From positions 62,001 to 126,000 of the forward strand of contig NZ_QVTE01000043.1 in the NCBI RefSeq assembly GCF_003429095.1: 64,000 nt of DNA. Reading direction: 5' to 3'. Below are positions 27,528 through 37,202 of the stretch, one piece after another. This DNA comes from Peribacillus saganii. Lineage in GTDB: Bacteria > Bacillota > Bacilli > Bacillales > DSM-1321. The stretch's first letter is position 1. Each line of letters begins with the position of its first letter. The position numbers were made by a program, and so were the translations under genes. A model generated the notes under the pieces. The model searched no databases, had not been told where the DNA came from, and worked only from the letters and a program-made list of their open reading frames with translations.

Positions 27528-28415
27528 TTAATTTGAATGGGGATCCAATATATCACGGAGACCGTCTCCGAAAAGATTTAATCCCAAAACAGACAAAATG
27601 ATACATATCCCTGGAAACAACACCATCCACCACGCAGTGAATATTACCAATTTGCCGTCAAATAAAATATTACCTAGGCTAGGATCAGGTGGTGGGACAC
27701 CTGCGCCCAAGAAACTCAAAGCCGCTTCAACAATAATCGCATTTGCAAAAATAAATGTTGATTGAACGATGAGCGGCGAGAGCGTATTCGGTGCGATATG
27801 CCCCCAGATAATTCGCAATGAAGAAGCTCCCTGGGATTTCATCGCTTCAATATACGTTTCTTCCCTTACAACTAAAGCAGCTGAACGAACGACACGGGCA
27901 ACATTAGGTGTATACACGACACTTAATGCTATTATGACATTTTTCGTACTGGGTCCCAATGCAGCTAAAAGAGCAATGGCTAATAATATGCCTGGAAGAG
28001 ACATCAATCCATCGCAAATCCTCATTAGCACATTATCCAATACTCGGTAGTAACTTGCATACAGCCCAATGACAATTCCAAGGATCGATGTTATAACAGC
28101 TACTGAAAGCCCAACACCCATTGATAGTTGAGCACCAAAAACAATCCGCGTGAACAAATCACGACCCAAATTATCAGTGCCCAACCAATGAGCTGAACTT
28201 GGGCCTTCCAATCGTTCGTCAACCACCATTTCATTGGGACCATATGATGTGATTAACGGTCCAATAGTCACAAGGAAAGTAAGAATTGATATGATAATCA
28301 ACCCCGTTACGGCTAGCTTATTGGAGATAAAACGTCGTACAAACAAATTCCGCTGCTCTTTTTTTAGATCATTTTTGAGCATAACAAGTTTCGCGTTTCT
28401 TTCAACAGCTTCCAT
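27528..28415 (-). CDS. ABC transporter permease (OppC/DppC-like)
   Basis: 295 residues: a cytoplasmic N-terminus, one helix, an extracellular segment with LGTDNLGRDLFTRIVFG (family consensus) and five further helices. The EAA loop for ATPase contact is EAMKSQGASSLRIIWGHIAPN. Partner permease is the OppB-like protein 14 bases upstream. Confidence 0.93.
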   Translation of the reverse strand: MEAVERNAKLVMLKNDLKKEQRNLFVRRFISNKLAVTGLIIISILTFLVTIGPLITSYGPNEMVVDERLEGPSSAHWLGTDNLGRDLFTRIVFGAQLSMGVGLSVAVITSILGIVIGLYASYYRVLDNVLMRICDGLMSLPGILLAIALLAALGPSTKNVIIALSVVYTPNVARVVRSAALVVREETYIEAMKSQGASSLRIIWGHIAPNTLSPLIVQSTFIFANAIIVEAALSFLGAGVPPPDPSLGNILFDGKLVIFTAWWMVLFPGICIILSVLGLNLFGDGLRDILDPHSN

Positions 28416-28429
28416 TCCTTGTCTCCTTT

Positions 28430-29380
28430 CTATTTATGGTTTAAACGAACTCTTGGATCAATGACCCCGTATAATAAATCAACCACTAAGTTGATCAGCA
28501 CATATACCAACGCCACAAACAAGACAATTCCTTGGATGACAGCGAAATCTCTACGTTCAATTGAGTTGATAATTAACTGCCCGATTCCTGGAATATTGAA
28601 AACTGTTTCGACTACTGCTGCTCCCGCCACTAGTACTGCGAATGACTGACCAACTATTGTTAAAATTGGGAGAAACGCGTTTCTCAGAGCATGCTTGTAA
28701 ACGATATTGCGCTCTTTTATCCCCTTGGATCGTGCAGTTTTAATGTAGTCCATATTTAGGACCTCAAGCATAGAATTTCGAGTCATGCGAGCAATCAATG
28801 CAACTTGCATACTACCCAGTGCAATAATTGGCAAAATCAAATATTTTAGATGAACCCACATGCCTTCACTTAGTGCTTTATACCCAGCAACTGGCAGCCA
28901 TTGTAATTTGACACCAAACAGTAAGATAAGCAGTAGGGCTAATAAAAAACTTGGGATGGAAATACCCAATAATGACAACCCCATAATCGACTGATCAGTA
29001 AGCGATCCTTTACGGTTTGCAGCAATGATACCAACCGGAATACCGATAATGATTGCCATAATCTGCGCCATTATCGCCAGAGAAACAGTGGGGCCAAGGT
29101 GAGAAATAATCGCCATGGTAACGGATTGTCTCATAAAAAACGAATATCCTAGATCTCCATGCAAAATACCAGTAATCCAGTTGATGTATTGTTGGTAGAT
29201 AGGAATATTCAGACCTAGTTCGTTGCGCAATGCTTCCACTTGTTCCGTAGTGGCCGTATCCCCTAGCATCACGGTGGCAGGATCACCTGGCGTTACATGT
29301 ATGATCATGAAAATCATAATAGATACTATAAATAAGATTGGAACAAGGGAAAGAACACGTTTTAAAACGTAAATCTTCAA
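28430..29380 (-). CDS. ABC transporter permease (OppB/DppB-like)
   Basis: 316 residues from a TTG at 29380 with GAGGGAG upstream; the longer frame has no ribosome site. Six membrane helices, N-terminal VTPGDPATVMLGD motif and EAA loop DYIKTARSKGIKERNIVYKHALRN fit the family. Translated after the substrate-binding protein gene, 81 bases downstream of it. Confidence 0.93.
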   Translation of the reverse strand: MKIYVLKRVLSLVPILFIVSIMIFMIIHVTPGDPATVMLGDTATTEQVEALRNELGLNIPIYQQYINWITGILHGDLGYSFFMRQSVTMAIISHLGPTVSLAIMAQIMAIIIGIPVGIIAANRKGSLTDQSIMGLSLLGISIPSFLLALLLILLFGVKLQWLPVAGYKALSEGMWVHLKYLILPIIALGSMQVALIARMTRNSMLEVLNMDYIKTARSKGIKERNIVYKHALRNAFLPILTIVGQSFAVLVAGAAVVETVFNIPGIGQLIINSIERRDFAVIQGIVLFVALVYVLINLVVDLLYGVIDPRVRLNHK

Positions 29381-29461
29381 AGTAATTCTCCCTCTCGTGA
29401 ATGAAGTTTTTGATGTGAATTGTTCCCCGCCCATCGGTACGAAACAATGAGCGGGAAGGGA

Positions 29462-31030
29462 TTATTTTGCGATTGTCGTATTCCAAAGGATCGGTCCGTC
29501 TAAGAGTTTCAACCCTTCTACTTTTTTCGAAGAAGCAGTTATTCTTGAATAGTCAGCTATCTTTATTATTGGGAGGAATTCCCATGAATAAGCTTGCAGT
29601 TCATCCCATAGTTTCTTTGCATCTTCTTGAGATGTGGAGCCTCTGAGTTGCTTTATCAAATCTTCACTTTTCTGATCTAATGGTCCAGTGGCATATTTAG
29701 AATTAAACCACTCCTGTTCAAGAGGTGTAGTTCTCGCTGCAAATCCTACTGAGAAAAGTTCCCATTTGGTTGGTTCGAAAGATTTTGCAATGACAGTTGC
29801 AAAGTCGTATACCTCTAATTCAACCTTCATTCCGGCTTTTGAAAGCTGTTCTTTAATGGCCGTAGCTGAATCATATATATAAGAATAATCACGTGAAGTT
29901 ATTAATCTGATTGTCTCTCCATTGTACCCGGCTTCTTTCAGCAAGCGCTTTGCTTTTTCCAAATCGGGCTTGTTATAAGATTCAGCCCCAGCTTCACTGT
30001 ACCAATTGGAAAGTTCTTGTGTAGCATAGCTGGAATCCAATCTGTACTTTTTGCCAAGCGATGCTTTTGCAATTTTGTCATTATCCAATATCGCATTTAC
30101 TGCTTGCCTCATCTTCACGTCGCTAAATAAACCTTGATTCTTATTAAAAAGAAGGGCTAATGGTCCAAAGTAAGGGTTTTCTACATTGAGATTGGGATTG
30201 TTTTCTAACTGTTCTAACATGTCATATTCATAAGCGTATCCTATGTCGTATTCCTCTGATAACAGACCCGCAAGCCTAGTAGAGGAATCCACTACAAATT
30301 GCAAATAAAGATTATCAACCAAAGCTTCTTTTCTGCCGCCCAAACCGTCAGCAGGGGAATCTACCGGATTATAATCTTCATATTTGGCAAGATGTATATA
30401 CTGATCTTGTTTCCATTCAACAAATTTAAAGGGACCAGTTCCAATATATTCCTCCACGCCAATTTCAGTAGCCGCTTCTACCACTTCCTTTGGCATAATC
30501 CCAGCAAACTGGTACATTCCAGCAAGCGCATAGATAGCAAATACAGAAGGTTTTTCCACTTGCATTAATACAGTGAATTTATCTTTTGCTTCGAAAGTCG
30601 CTCCTGCTAAAGCTGTTTGTGCAAGCGTTGATTTTTCAAGCCACCGTCTCATCGAAGCTACTACATCTTCTGCTACCAATTCTTTTCCATTATGAAATTT
30701 AACGCCTTCTCTTAACGGGAACGTGTAAGTCTTGCCATCTTGACTTATTTCCCATGATTTAGCCAGCATTGGAACTGGTTCATATTTTGAATTTATCGTT
30801 ACAAGGGGTTCAATAATATGTCTAGCTACAGTACTTGTCATTGATACCGATGACATATGGGGATCAATGGTAGGCGGTTGAGTATTTATTGCAACTTGCA
30901 ATTCTCCACCTAACGTTTTCCCCCCATCATCTGTAGTTTTAGATGTTTTTTTTGATTCTTGGGTACATCCGAAAAGTGCAAACATCAATGACAGCACGAC
31001 CATCATAATTCCTATTTTTCTAACCTTCAA
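29462..31030 (-). CDS. Extracellular solute-binding lipoprotein, family 5 (OppA/DppA-like)
   Basis: 522 residues from TTG 31030, six bases after GGGGGAG; an ATG two codons earlier would touch that site. Signal peptide with lipobox ALFGC. The SBP_bac_5 motif is present (YEPVPMLAKSWEISQDGKTYTFPLREGVKFHNG, with the typical LAxSWxxSxDGxxYTFxLR pattern). First gene of the importer operon. The pocket cannot be read from sequence; with the amidase, YtcJ-type and C45 enzymes around it, a peptide-like or N-acylated compound is plausible. Confidence 0.93.
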   Translation of the reverse strand: MKVRKIGIMMVVLSLMFALFGCTQESKKTSKTTDDGGKTLGGELQVAINTQPPTIDPHMSSVSMTSTVARHIIEPLVTINSKYEPVPMLAKSWEISQDGKTYTFPLREGVKFHNGKELVAEDVVASMRRWLEKSTLAQTALAGATFEAKDKFTVLMQVEKPSVFAIYALAGMYQFAGIMPKEVVEAATEIGVEEYIGTGPFKFVEWKQDQYIHLAKYEDYNPVDSPADGLGGRKEALVDNLYLQFVVDSSTRLAGLLSEEYDIGYAYEYDMLEQLENNPNLNVENPYFGPLALLFNKNQGLFSDVKMRQAVNAILDNDKIAKASLGKKYRLDSSYATQELSNWYSEAGAESYNKPDLEKAKRLLKEAGYNGETIRLITSRDYSYIYDSATAIKEQLSKAGMKVELEVYDFATVIAKSFEPTKWELFSVGFAARTTPLEQEWFNSKYATGPLDQKSEDLIKQLRGSTSQEDAKKLWDELQAYSWEFLPIIKIADYSRITASSKKVEGLKLLDGPILWNTTIAK

Positions 31031-31318
31031 CTCCATCTCCCCCATTAAGCATGCTTTTTTCTTAAGATTGTATATACAAGCAATAGGCAAATGTTGAACA
31101 ATATTTATTGTTTCAAATTAATAGATTTAATAGGGATCAGAGAAAAATCCGATCCTTCAACTTACTTTATTTATTTCTCCTTCTTCCATCTTCACAACAC
31201 TTTTGTCTGTAGCAATTACATACTTAAAATTTATCTCGAAAAATGTAAGTATTAACTTGTAACATCTCCAATGGTATGAGGAGGTTGTTTGAGTTTTAGT
31301 TTCATTTATTAATTAAAC

Positions 31319-32413
31319 TTATTCTGCTTGAGAAAAATCAGGAAAAACCTTTGTGAATGAATTTTGACATACTGGTCCCGGGGCTATAGTCATGCTCTTT
31401 TCAGTTAAATCCATGATTACCGAGGCTATTGTTTGTATCTTGTTAACAGGCTCCTCATGGCAGCAGATTGAATTGGGAAAGTTAATGTGGTTTCTTAAAG
31501 CATCTTGAATATTTTCGATACTTAACTGAGGAAATTTAGACAATTCATTTTTTATATTACTCGCTCTAGCTGGCGAATCTGGTAAAAACTCGAGGGTCTT
31601 ATCTTGAAAATGAGTTTCATTTATGAAATTGTTGGCATGGCCTAATATACCTTCATCAAGCCCTAAAAAATGAACATTTTCTTTTCCTCCCGGTCCTGTT
31701 TCTAAATTGATTACGTTACCCTTGTCATTTGCTATCACATAGTTACCGGAAAATGCTCGGTGTGGCAGCGTTACAGCTCGAACAGCTTCATTAAAAGTGC
31801 TCGAATTCAATATTTTTCTAAGGATAACATGAAAAGGAACGCCTATTTCAGCCTTATCTAATGAACTAAAAAGCATATTTGTACATAGACCAATACCTGC
31901 TGAGTTAAAACCTACCTTACACAAATGACCGGCTTCAGCAATCATAATGATTGAAGGATATGGTGACTGTTCTATTTCCATAATTATGGTGTTTCCTTTT
32001 ACCTCTGTTTTCCAATCCCAATTTTGCCCTATCACTACGTGTTGGTTTTTCATATTGTTTTTGGATAATGCAAAAGAGGTGCATTCTGGGATTACTCTTT
32101 GCGTATAAGCGTACATGATTTCAGATCTAGTGTTTAACGCGATTAAATCCGTCAAATCCAAATCAGAACCTTTTGCCATACCTTTAAGCTCTTCAAGCAA
32201 TTCAGGAGCGTAATTCTGAATAGGTTCCACGTATTGGAGCGCTGTCTTTCGTACGGTGTCCCAATCAACGTTTGCGTACTCCATGAAAACCTTTTTGTAA
32301 ATTTCAACATTTCCGTTGATTTTATCTGAGACCCTTTCTCCAATATACTGTCCTCTTCTGAATGGATCCGATTCTTGAACTTTTATGTGAAGAAACGAAG
32401 CTTCTTTTTGCAT
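31319..32413 (-). CDS. C45 peptidase / acyl-CoA:6-aminopenicillanate acyltransferase-like hydrolase
   Basis: 364 residues. The N-terminal-nucleophile Cys lies in PECTSFAL (near residue 104); family members are self-processed just before this Cys to give alpha and beta chains. Further family landmarks are GQNWDWK, IEQSPYPSIIMIAEAGHLCKVGFNSAGIGL (landmark region), NLETGPGG and GHANNF. Relatives include fungal isopenicillin-N acyltransferase and bacterial amidases of unknown substrate. It has its own upstream region and lies 289 bases before the importer operon, so it may supply or consume the transported compound. Beta-lactam modification itself is not implied. Confidence 0.9.
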   Translation of the reverse strand: MQKEASFLHIKVQESDPFRRGQYIGERVSDKINGNVEIYKKVFMEYANVDWDTVRKTALQYVEPIQNYAPELLEELKGMAKGSDLDLTDLIALNTRSEIMYAYTQRVIPECTSFALSKNNMKNQHVVIGQNWDWKTEVKGNTIIMEIEQSPYPSIIMIAEAGHLCKVGFNSAGIGLCTNMLFSSLDKAEIGVPFHVILRKILNSSTFNEAVRAVTLPHRAFSGNYVIANDKGNVINLETGPGGKENVHFLGLDEGILGHANNFINETHFQDKTLEFLPDSPARASNIKNELSKFPQLSIENIQDALRNHINFPNSICCHEEPVNKIQTIASVIMDLTEKSMTIAPGPVCQNSFTKVFPDFSQAE

Positions 32414-32620
32414 TGCAAACCATCTCCTTATTAAATTAAATATTTGGCACTCAAAATAAACATCATGATATTACAAATGGTTTAACTAGTCGTTTAAATA
32501 AAATTTAAATTAATAAGAAATTATTTCCAATTAAAGATGTCCTGATATAAAAACACTGTTTTTTATTTTTTTCTCACTGTAGAACAGTTGGGAATGAATG
32601 TTAATTCTTCAAGATTTCTA

Positions 32621-32863
32621 TCAAGGGGATCTCCCCACCCCTTCTTTCCGAGGATAAGTCATAACTTTCACAATTCCCAATAAAGTTTGTGGTTGCTGAG
32701 TATGAGAACTTTGAGTAATGGCTATCGTTTCTTCGACCGTACACTCTCTTCGCTCTACTCGAGAACTTACAAAGACGTTAATTATTGCCGGTTGTCTCCA
32801 GGTAACGTTAAAGAAATGAATATCTTTGTTTAGCTGCATAATAGGTTCAACGACCATTAGCAT
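32621..32863 (-). CDS. Possible small protein, unrecognised
   Basis: 80 residues with AGAAAGG upstream of the ATG. Composition is protein-like (EPIMQLNKDIHFFNVTWRQP, a stretch that could be two beta strands) but I recognise no family. The stretch from 32864 to 34169 has no convincing gene, so this may also be a remnant. Confidence 0.35.
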   Translation of the reverse strand: MLMVVEPIMQLNKDIHFFNVTWRQPAIINVFVSSRVERRECTVEETIAITQSSHTQQPQTLLGIVKVMTYPRKEGVGRSP

Positions 32864-33170
32864 TATACCTTTCTATCGTTATCCTTAGTTACTTACCGTA
32901 CGGAACGCTAACAAATCTAACAATGAGTAATGCGGTCTACCATGATATCAACTTCTTTTTATCGTGCTGCCATTCCTGACCCATTATTTTTGTGCAAGTA
33001 ACATTGTGTTCTGTTGATTACGCCAGAGTCGCAAAGCTTGGGCAACCCTCAGCACTTCCGGCATAAAAAGTACAATATCATGCAATGACTGTTATGCTCT
33101 TCCGCCTATACCAATTTCCCCCCGCCTATTCAACCCATTTTATAGATTCTTCTGCACAATTTTGCGTGTA

Positions 33171-33469
33171 TTACCCAATAACTAAGCTCATTAGGGTGGC
33201 GACTACTATTGAAATGGCTCCATAAACCTCCAGAAACAATAATTCCTAATCATAATAAGTGAAATGACTAATAATAGGACAAAGGGGTATACTCGTAGAA
33301 AAGAGTATAAACTCCCATATGGCGGCCCATTACTTGAATGCAAAAAAAAACAATAGGATATTATAATTTTATCGAGTATCTTCCCAAATTTTGAGATGCG
33401 GAAGCTGATGGGCCTGCTGGAAATGTTTATTTTTGTCTGCATAGGATTATAGTCGTAAGCAAGATACAC
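33171..33469 (-). pseudogene. Decayed membrane protein gene
   Basis: The frame from 33469 encodes a hydrophobic tail (YPFVLLLVISLIMIRNYCFWR). Shifted by one frame, it continues FYGAISIVVATLMSLVIG-stop at 33171. The two join at a plausible point, so a frameshift in the last membrane helix pair is likely. No family recognised. Confidence 0.4.
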
Positions 33470-33669
33470 TTTTGGAATAAGCTATATAACATGGATATGT
33501 TGGATGGTTGAATTTAATACAAGCATATTTGAAAAAATAATCAGATTCATTGTTTTCAGAACCTAGATCTAATAACTCAAGTGAGAAATAAAGAATTTAA
33601 TGAAATAAAATGATTTCAAAGGTCGAAGCCTCCTAAATAGGCATTAATTATAATGAATGGAGGTGATCA

Positions 33670-33744
33670 TTGGCCTCTTTGAAGAATAATTGTAGAGTTC
33701 ATATAATCATGATTAAAATCTCGTTTCTTGTCTTTTCCAATTGA
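33670..33744 (+). CDS. Possible 24-residue peptide behind a perfect Shine-Dalgarno
   Basis: TTG start right after GGAGGTGATC, the full anti-16S sequence; the frame ends at 33744 after 24 codons (MASLKNNCRVHIIMIK then SFLVFSN). Could be a real short peptide, or the surviving start of a deleted gene. Confidence 0.25.
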   Translation: MASLKNNCRVHIIMIKISFLVFSN

Positions 33745-34169
33745 TGTCGGGATCACATACTCTCTCATTTAAAAAGATTAGAGTATTAGGAAAGAAAAAT
33801 TGATGTGGGATAGCAGTAGGAATTTTAAATAGATTGTAATTTCCTACCTAGTAAAATTTCTTGAAAATGGGTAAATAAATGGTAGCGAACACAATTGAAA
33901 AGTTATACAAGAGTGGTTCTCAATGTACTAATACTCAGAGTAAAAATGGCAGTTAGTAATCCGTTTTAGCAAACCTTATTTCAGTGCCATATTTTCAGCT
34001 TAGAGTTGTAATATCAATGTTCTTCTAAAATACTAATGACCCATTTTAAGTTCTCCTTGCTTTTGTAGAAATAATCCAAAAGTCTTTTATCGCTAGATAC
34101 AGGGCAAATGGGTTTTAGCAGACCACGACACGCTTTGTATATGGCAGTTCGATTTCCGAAACGGCTGTT

Positions 34170-34439
34170 ATGAGGATATTTTTTTACTCTTTGCAAATCT
34201 TAATCCATGTTCTTATTATTAGTGGCATTATTCCATTAACATGGGTTAATGGTGGACGGTCTGAATGCATAGCTACTCAGCTACCAATACCTATTATCAA
34301 TATCATGATTTCGTTTACTGGTGGATTCCATACACTAATTAATGGCGGAAATATACCATATAAATACAAAAGAGAAATAACCGTTATACTATGTTGGTTT
34401 TTTGTTGTACTTTGGTCTTTTTGGTTTATATCAAAATAG
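34170..34439 (+). CDS. Hypothetical small membrane protein
   Basis: 89 residues with three predicted helices (LQILIHVLIISGIIPLTWVN, IINIMISFTG, VILCWFFVVLWSFWF). The segment WVNGGRSE between helices recalls small Bacillus membrane proteins of unknown role. No clear ribosome site lies upstream, so the start is uncertain. The antisense frame (34277-34615) is less protein-like and is taken as a shadow. Confidence 0.4.
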   Translation: MRIFFYSLQILIHVLIISGIIPLTWVNGGRSECIATQLPIPIINIMISFTGGFHTLINGGNIPYKYKREITVILCWFFVVLWSFWFISK

Positions 34440-34556
34440 TTAGGGACACCTTTTGAAAAAAGTATGTTCGTTAATATTGCTTCTTGAGACATCTCGTACT
34501 TGCGTATGGAGATTGAAAAAAGATAGCAGTAAACCATTACTATTAAAGCATGAAAC

Positions 34557-34584
34557 AAAGGAACTCGTATTTTGAGTTCCTTTA
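34557..34584 (+). terminator. Terminator-like hairpin
   Basis: AAAGGAACTC / GAGTTCCTTT perfect 10-bp stem; ends rightward transcription from the small membrane protein gene. Confidence 0.65.
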
Positions 34585-34657
34585 TATTTTCAACACTATT
34601 CTTTAACCGAGCCATCTTCTTTGCAAATGCTATTTAGCACGCTTGTCCGGCTGATAT

Positions 34658-34697
34658 AAAAACAAACCGGCTACAAATGGCAGCCGGTTTGTTTTTA
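34658..34697 (-). terminator. Terminator of the Dabb gene
   Basis: AACAAACCGGCT / AGCCGGTTTGTT long GC-rich stem with flanking A and T runs. Confidence 0.9.
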
Positions 34698-34730
34698 TTA
34701 AGTACACGTAATTCAAGAATTCATGTAAAA

Positions 34731-35024
34731 CTAGATTTCGATATCTACCCCAATGCTGTCGACTCTGCCAACCTCTTTAATGAATGCTGCAACAGACTGG
34801 TGTTCCTCATTTGATACATATGCATCAAGAGCCCCTTTGTCTTCAAATCTTACCATTAAAACAATCTGGTATTCTTTGCTTTTCTCTGCAAAATTTAAGC
34901 CTGCCTGCAGATCAACAATCCCTGTAAGGTGATTTTTTAATGCTTTAAATCGGGTTACCACTTCCTGCAGTTGTTCTTCTGTTGTCGTTTCCGCAAATTT
35001 TACGAGCACCGTACGATGAATCAT
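34731..35024 (-). CDS. Dabb (stress-responsive alpha-beta barrel) domain protein
   Basis: 97 residues, full length for a single Dabb domain: N-terminal strand MIHRTVLVKF, the helix-rich middle, the strand YQIVLMVRFEDKGALDAY with the typical HQSVAAFIKEV motif. Dimeric ferredoxin-like barrels of this family include stress proteins and small enzymes (for example olivetolic acid cyclase-like), but most bacterial ones have no known reaction. Monocistronic. Confidence 0.88.
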   Translation of the reverse strand: MIHRTVLVKFAETTTEEQLQEVVTRFKALKNHLTGIVDLQAGLNFAEKSKEYQIVLMVRFEDKGALDAYVSNEEHQSVAAFIKEVGRVDSIGVDIEI

Positions 35025-35221
35025 TTAAAAGCCCCTTTTCTATATCTTTTTACTTCCGTGCTAATTCTATCCAATTATCATGAAGGATGCAATTTTTGTT
35101 GTTTATACCAAAAAATATCGTTCTTTTTTGGGTAAAAATAGTAATAAACGGATCTCACAATTTTCTTACTTATTTAGAACAATAGGGGCTTTTCTAACAA
35201 CAAGCAGATAAATTAAACCCA

Positions 35222-35806
35222 TCAGATTGTTTTGACGGGTTTCGCGTTGTTTATTATTTTATGTAAGTCAGTCCATTCTAGAATTCGCGGCAAATTCAAA
35301 TGTCGATTATACGATTGGTCCATAATGTACACCTTTAAAGATTCGTTCATAAGTGTATGTATGACCTCAGGCTTATCATCGAAGTAATAATCGAGTTCTA
35401 ATTTATTGATGATTTCAACCTTTTCATGGTCTTGCATTCCATAAAAAAATCTCTCATCTCGAACAGGAAACCCCTGTGCTTTTAACCATTCCTTCGTTCG
35501 TTCGCCATGTTCTTTTGGTCTGGCTGTAATATAGAATATTTCATGTCCCAATTTGTCTAGATCTTGTAACGTTTCAACAGCATTTGTAAATGGAGTACAA
35601 GATGTATAATAAATATCTTCTAATGAATTTTGCCACATTTCTCGCCCTTGTTCTTCTGTTAATCCGAAGGGTTCATGGATTTCTACTCTGTTTAATTTAT
35701 GAAAATGGTCAATTGATACTTTTTTATTTAACTTCTTATTGTAAATATGAAAGGCATGTTCCCTGAGGTTAATTAATGTATCATCAATATCAAAACCAAA
35801 TCTCAT
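35222..35806 (-). CDS. 5'(3')-deoxyribonucleotidase-like HAD protein (YqfW/NT5C family)
   Basis: 194 residues from ATG 35806, directly at the HAD motif I: RFGFDIDDTLINLREHAF. The frame is open 107 codons further upstream, but that part is a decayed ribD, not nucleotidase. Other HAD landmarks: ITARPKEHGERTKEWL (motif II region) and YYFDDKPEVIHTL (motif IV Asp-Asp). Family members dephosphorylate nucleotides. The ribosome site (GAGGGATTC) is weak, fitting a gene that may have lost its own leader when ribD collapsed onto it. Confidence 0.75.
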   Translation of the reverse strand: MRFGFDIDDTLINLREHAFHIYNKKLNKKVSIDHFHKLNRVEIHEPFGLTEEQGREMWQNSLEDIYYTSCTPFTNAVETLQDLDKLGHEIFYITARPKEHGERTKEWLKAQGFPVRDERFFYGMQDHEKVEIINKLELDYYFDDKPEVIHTLMNESLKVYIMDQSYNRHLNLPRILEWTDLHKIINNAKPVKTI

Positions 35807-36296
35807 CTCAGAATCCCTCATTTGTGTAAATCGGATACCCAATAAATTTAAAATCTCTTCCAATCTTTGTAAAAATTGATCTGCGAGATCGACAGCTTCA
35901 CGCATTTTAGCAACTCCTGCGCTCTGTAGGAAGGTTGGTGCAGGTTGACCGCCAATTAATTTATTTTGAAGAAATGATGCTTTGATTCTAAAGGTATTTT
36001 TAAAGTTGAATCCATAATAATCCGAATGGGATTTACGTCCATTAGGAATTCGTGTAGTCAACTCAGGATTATCTTTAATTACTCCATTGCTTTTCACCGG
36101 CCATACGAAGAGCGTTAATCTCTGCATGTGGTTCCCCTGCCTTTAAATGTGCCCCGTATCCCACCACTCTGTTATCATTAACAATAACAGAACCTGCCAA
36201 AGGATTTGGATCTGTCTGTCCTGAAATTGCTTTGCCATTATGTAAAGCTAAATCCATATAGAAGTCGTGGCTAGTCATTAGGACAAGTCCCCTCAT
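35807..36296 (-). pseudogene. ribD: Collapsed ribD (riboflavin deaminase/reductase)
   Basis: The N-terminal deaminase start is clear (HDFYMDLALHNGKAISGQTDPNPLAG, with GEPHAEINALRMAG at the zinc site). After about 70 codons the sequence jumps to the reductase domain: VIKDNPELTTRIPNGR, then straight to KLIGGQPAPTFLQSAGVAKM and a tail fused in frame to the nucleotidase at 35806. A normal RibD is about 360 residues; roughly half is deleted, including the second zinc motif PCxxxGxxPPC, plus at least one frame change. It overlaps the ribA-like gene. Confidence 0.85.
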
Positions 36297-36990
36297 CTTT
36301 TAAATGTCCAGAACGATTGATTTTCGTCTCTAAATATTTTTCGTTATATTCGGAAATGTCTCCCCATAACGGCTTTCTGCCTGAAACGGGCAAACCAGAG
36401 TCTTTTAATGCTTCTAATTTTTTGGGATTGTTTGAAATTAAAGTTACTGGTTTAGACCTTAATGCTTTAAGAACTTGAATCGCATCACCATAATTTCTGG
36501 AATCATCAACAAAACCAAGAGCCTGATTTGCTTCAACCGTATCGTAACCACTTTCTTGGAGAATATATGCCATCGCCTTACTAAATAGTCCAATACCTCT
36601 TCCCTCATGGTTAGCCAAATAAAATAAGGCACCAGTTCCATGATCAGCAATCATTTTCATCGACTGTTTTAATTGAAATCCACAGTCGCACCTTTTACTG
36701 CCAAATATGTCTCCTGTATGACAGATGGAATGCATCCGAATAATAGCATCATCTCCATATGAAAAGTCGCCATACGCTAAGACACTGGATTGTTGTAATT
36801 CAGCTAAATTAACGGAGGACAATTTGTCAATAATCCTTTCAAAATCCTCTGTTACTTCGTCACAATTTAACCAGCAATACCATTGGAATACAACAGTTTC
36901 CCCGTACAAATTAACAGGAAGTCTTATCGGTCCAACTAAGTAGATAGCACCTTTTTCCGTTTTAATTAATTGGATTTTATCTTCCAACAC
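36271..36990 (-). CDS. ribA: GTP cyclohydrolase II-like (RibA), start region damaged
   Basis: 239 residues as read from GTG 36990. GCH2 motifs are intact: RMHSICHTGDIFGSKRCDCGFQL (zinc cysteines C, C, C), HEGRGIGLFSKAMAYILQE, and the C-terminal GRKPLWGD. A much better start, ATG 37027 behind AAGGGGGAGTAATT, is in another frame and reads MNETKLDSKGLF before a T5 run. Removing one T there would join it to VLEDKIQL of the current frame. So translation may be lost or weak. The next gene, ribD, is ruined, which suggests the whole extra riboflavin locus is decaying. Confidence 0.8.
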   Translation of the reverse strand: MLEDKIQLIKTEKGAIYLVGPIRLPVNLYGETVVFQWYCWLNCDEVTEDFERIIDKLSSVNLAELQQSSVLAYGDFSYGDDAIIRMHSICHTGDIFGSKRCDCGFQLKQSMKMIADHGTGALFYLANHEGRGIGLFSKAMAYILQESGYDTVEANQALGFVDDSRNYGDAIQVLKALRSKPVTLISNNPKKLEALKDSGLPVSGRKPLWGDISEYNEKYLETKINRSGHLKDEGTCPND

Positions 36991-37173
36991 GAAAAAGACC
37001 TTTGGAGTCCAACTTGGTTTCGTTCATAATTACTCCCCCTTTTTTAGTTTAGTTTGTCTAATAGTAAGTAAATAATTTACCGTAAACACTGACCAATCTA
37101 ATGAAAAAAGTTCGGTATGATTGATAGGCTAAACACTCATTTGGGCTCGCTTTTTTTTCCCTGTAAAGGAATT

Positions 37174-37202
37174 TGAGAGCAAACAACTAATGTTTGCTCT
37201 CA
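37174..37202. repeat. Perfect inverted repeat
   Basis: TGAGAGCAAAC / GTTTGCTCTCA, 11-bp arms, 7-base loop, no T-run on either side. It lies upstream of the ribA-like gene and could be an old terminator or operator. The rest of 37028-37455 holds no gene. Confidence 0.6.

Noticed and set aside
37028-37200. FMN riboswitch before the ribA-like gene
   Set aside because: None of the RFN-element conserved segments is present; only a simple inverted repeat is seen.
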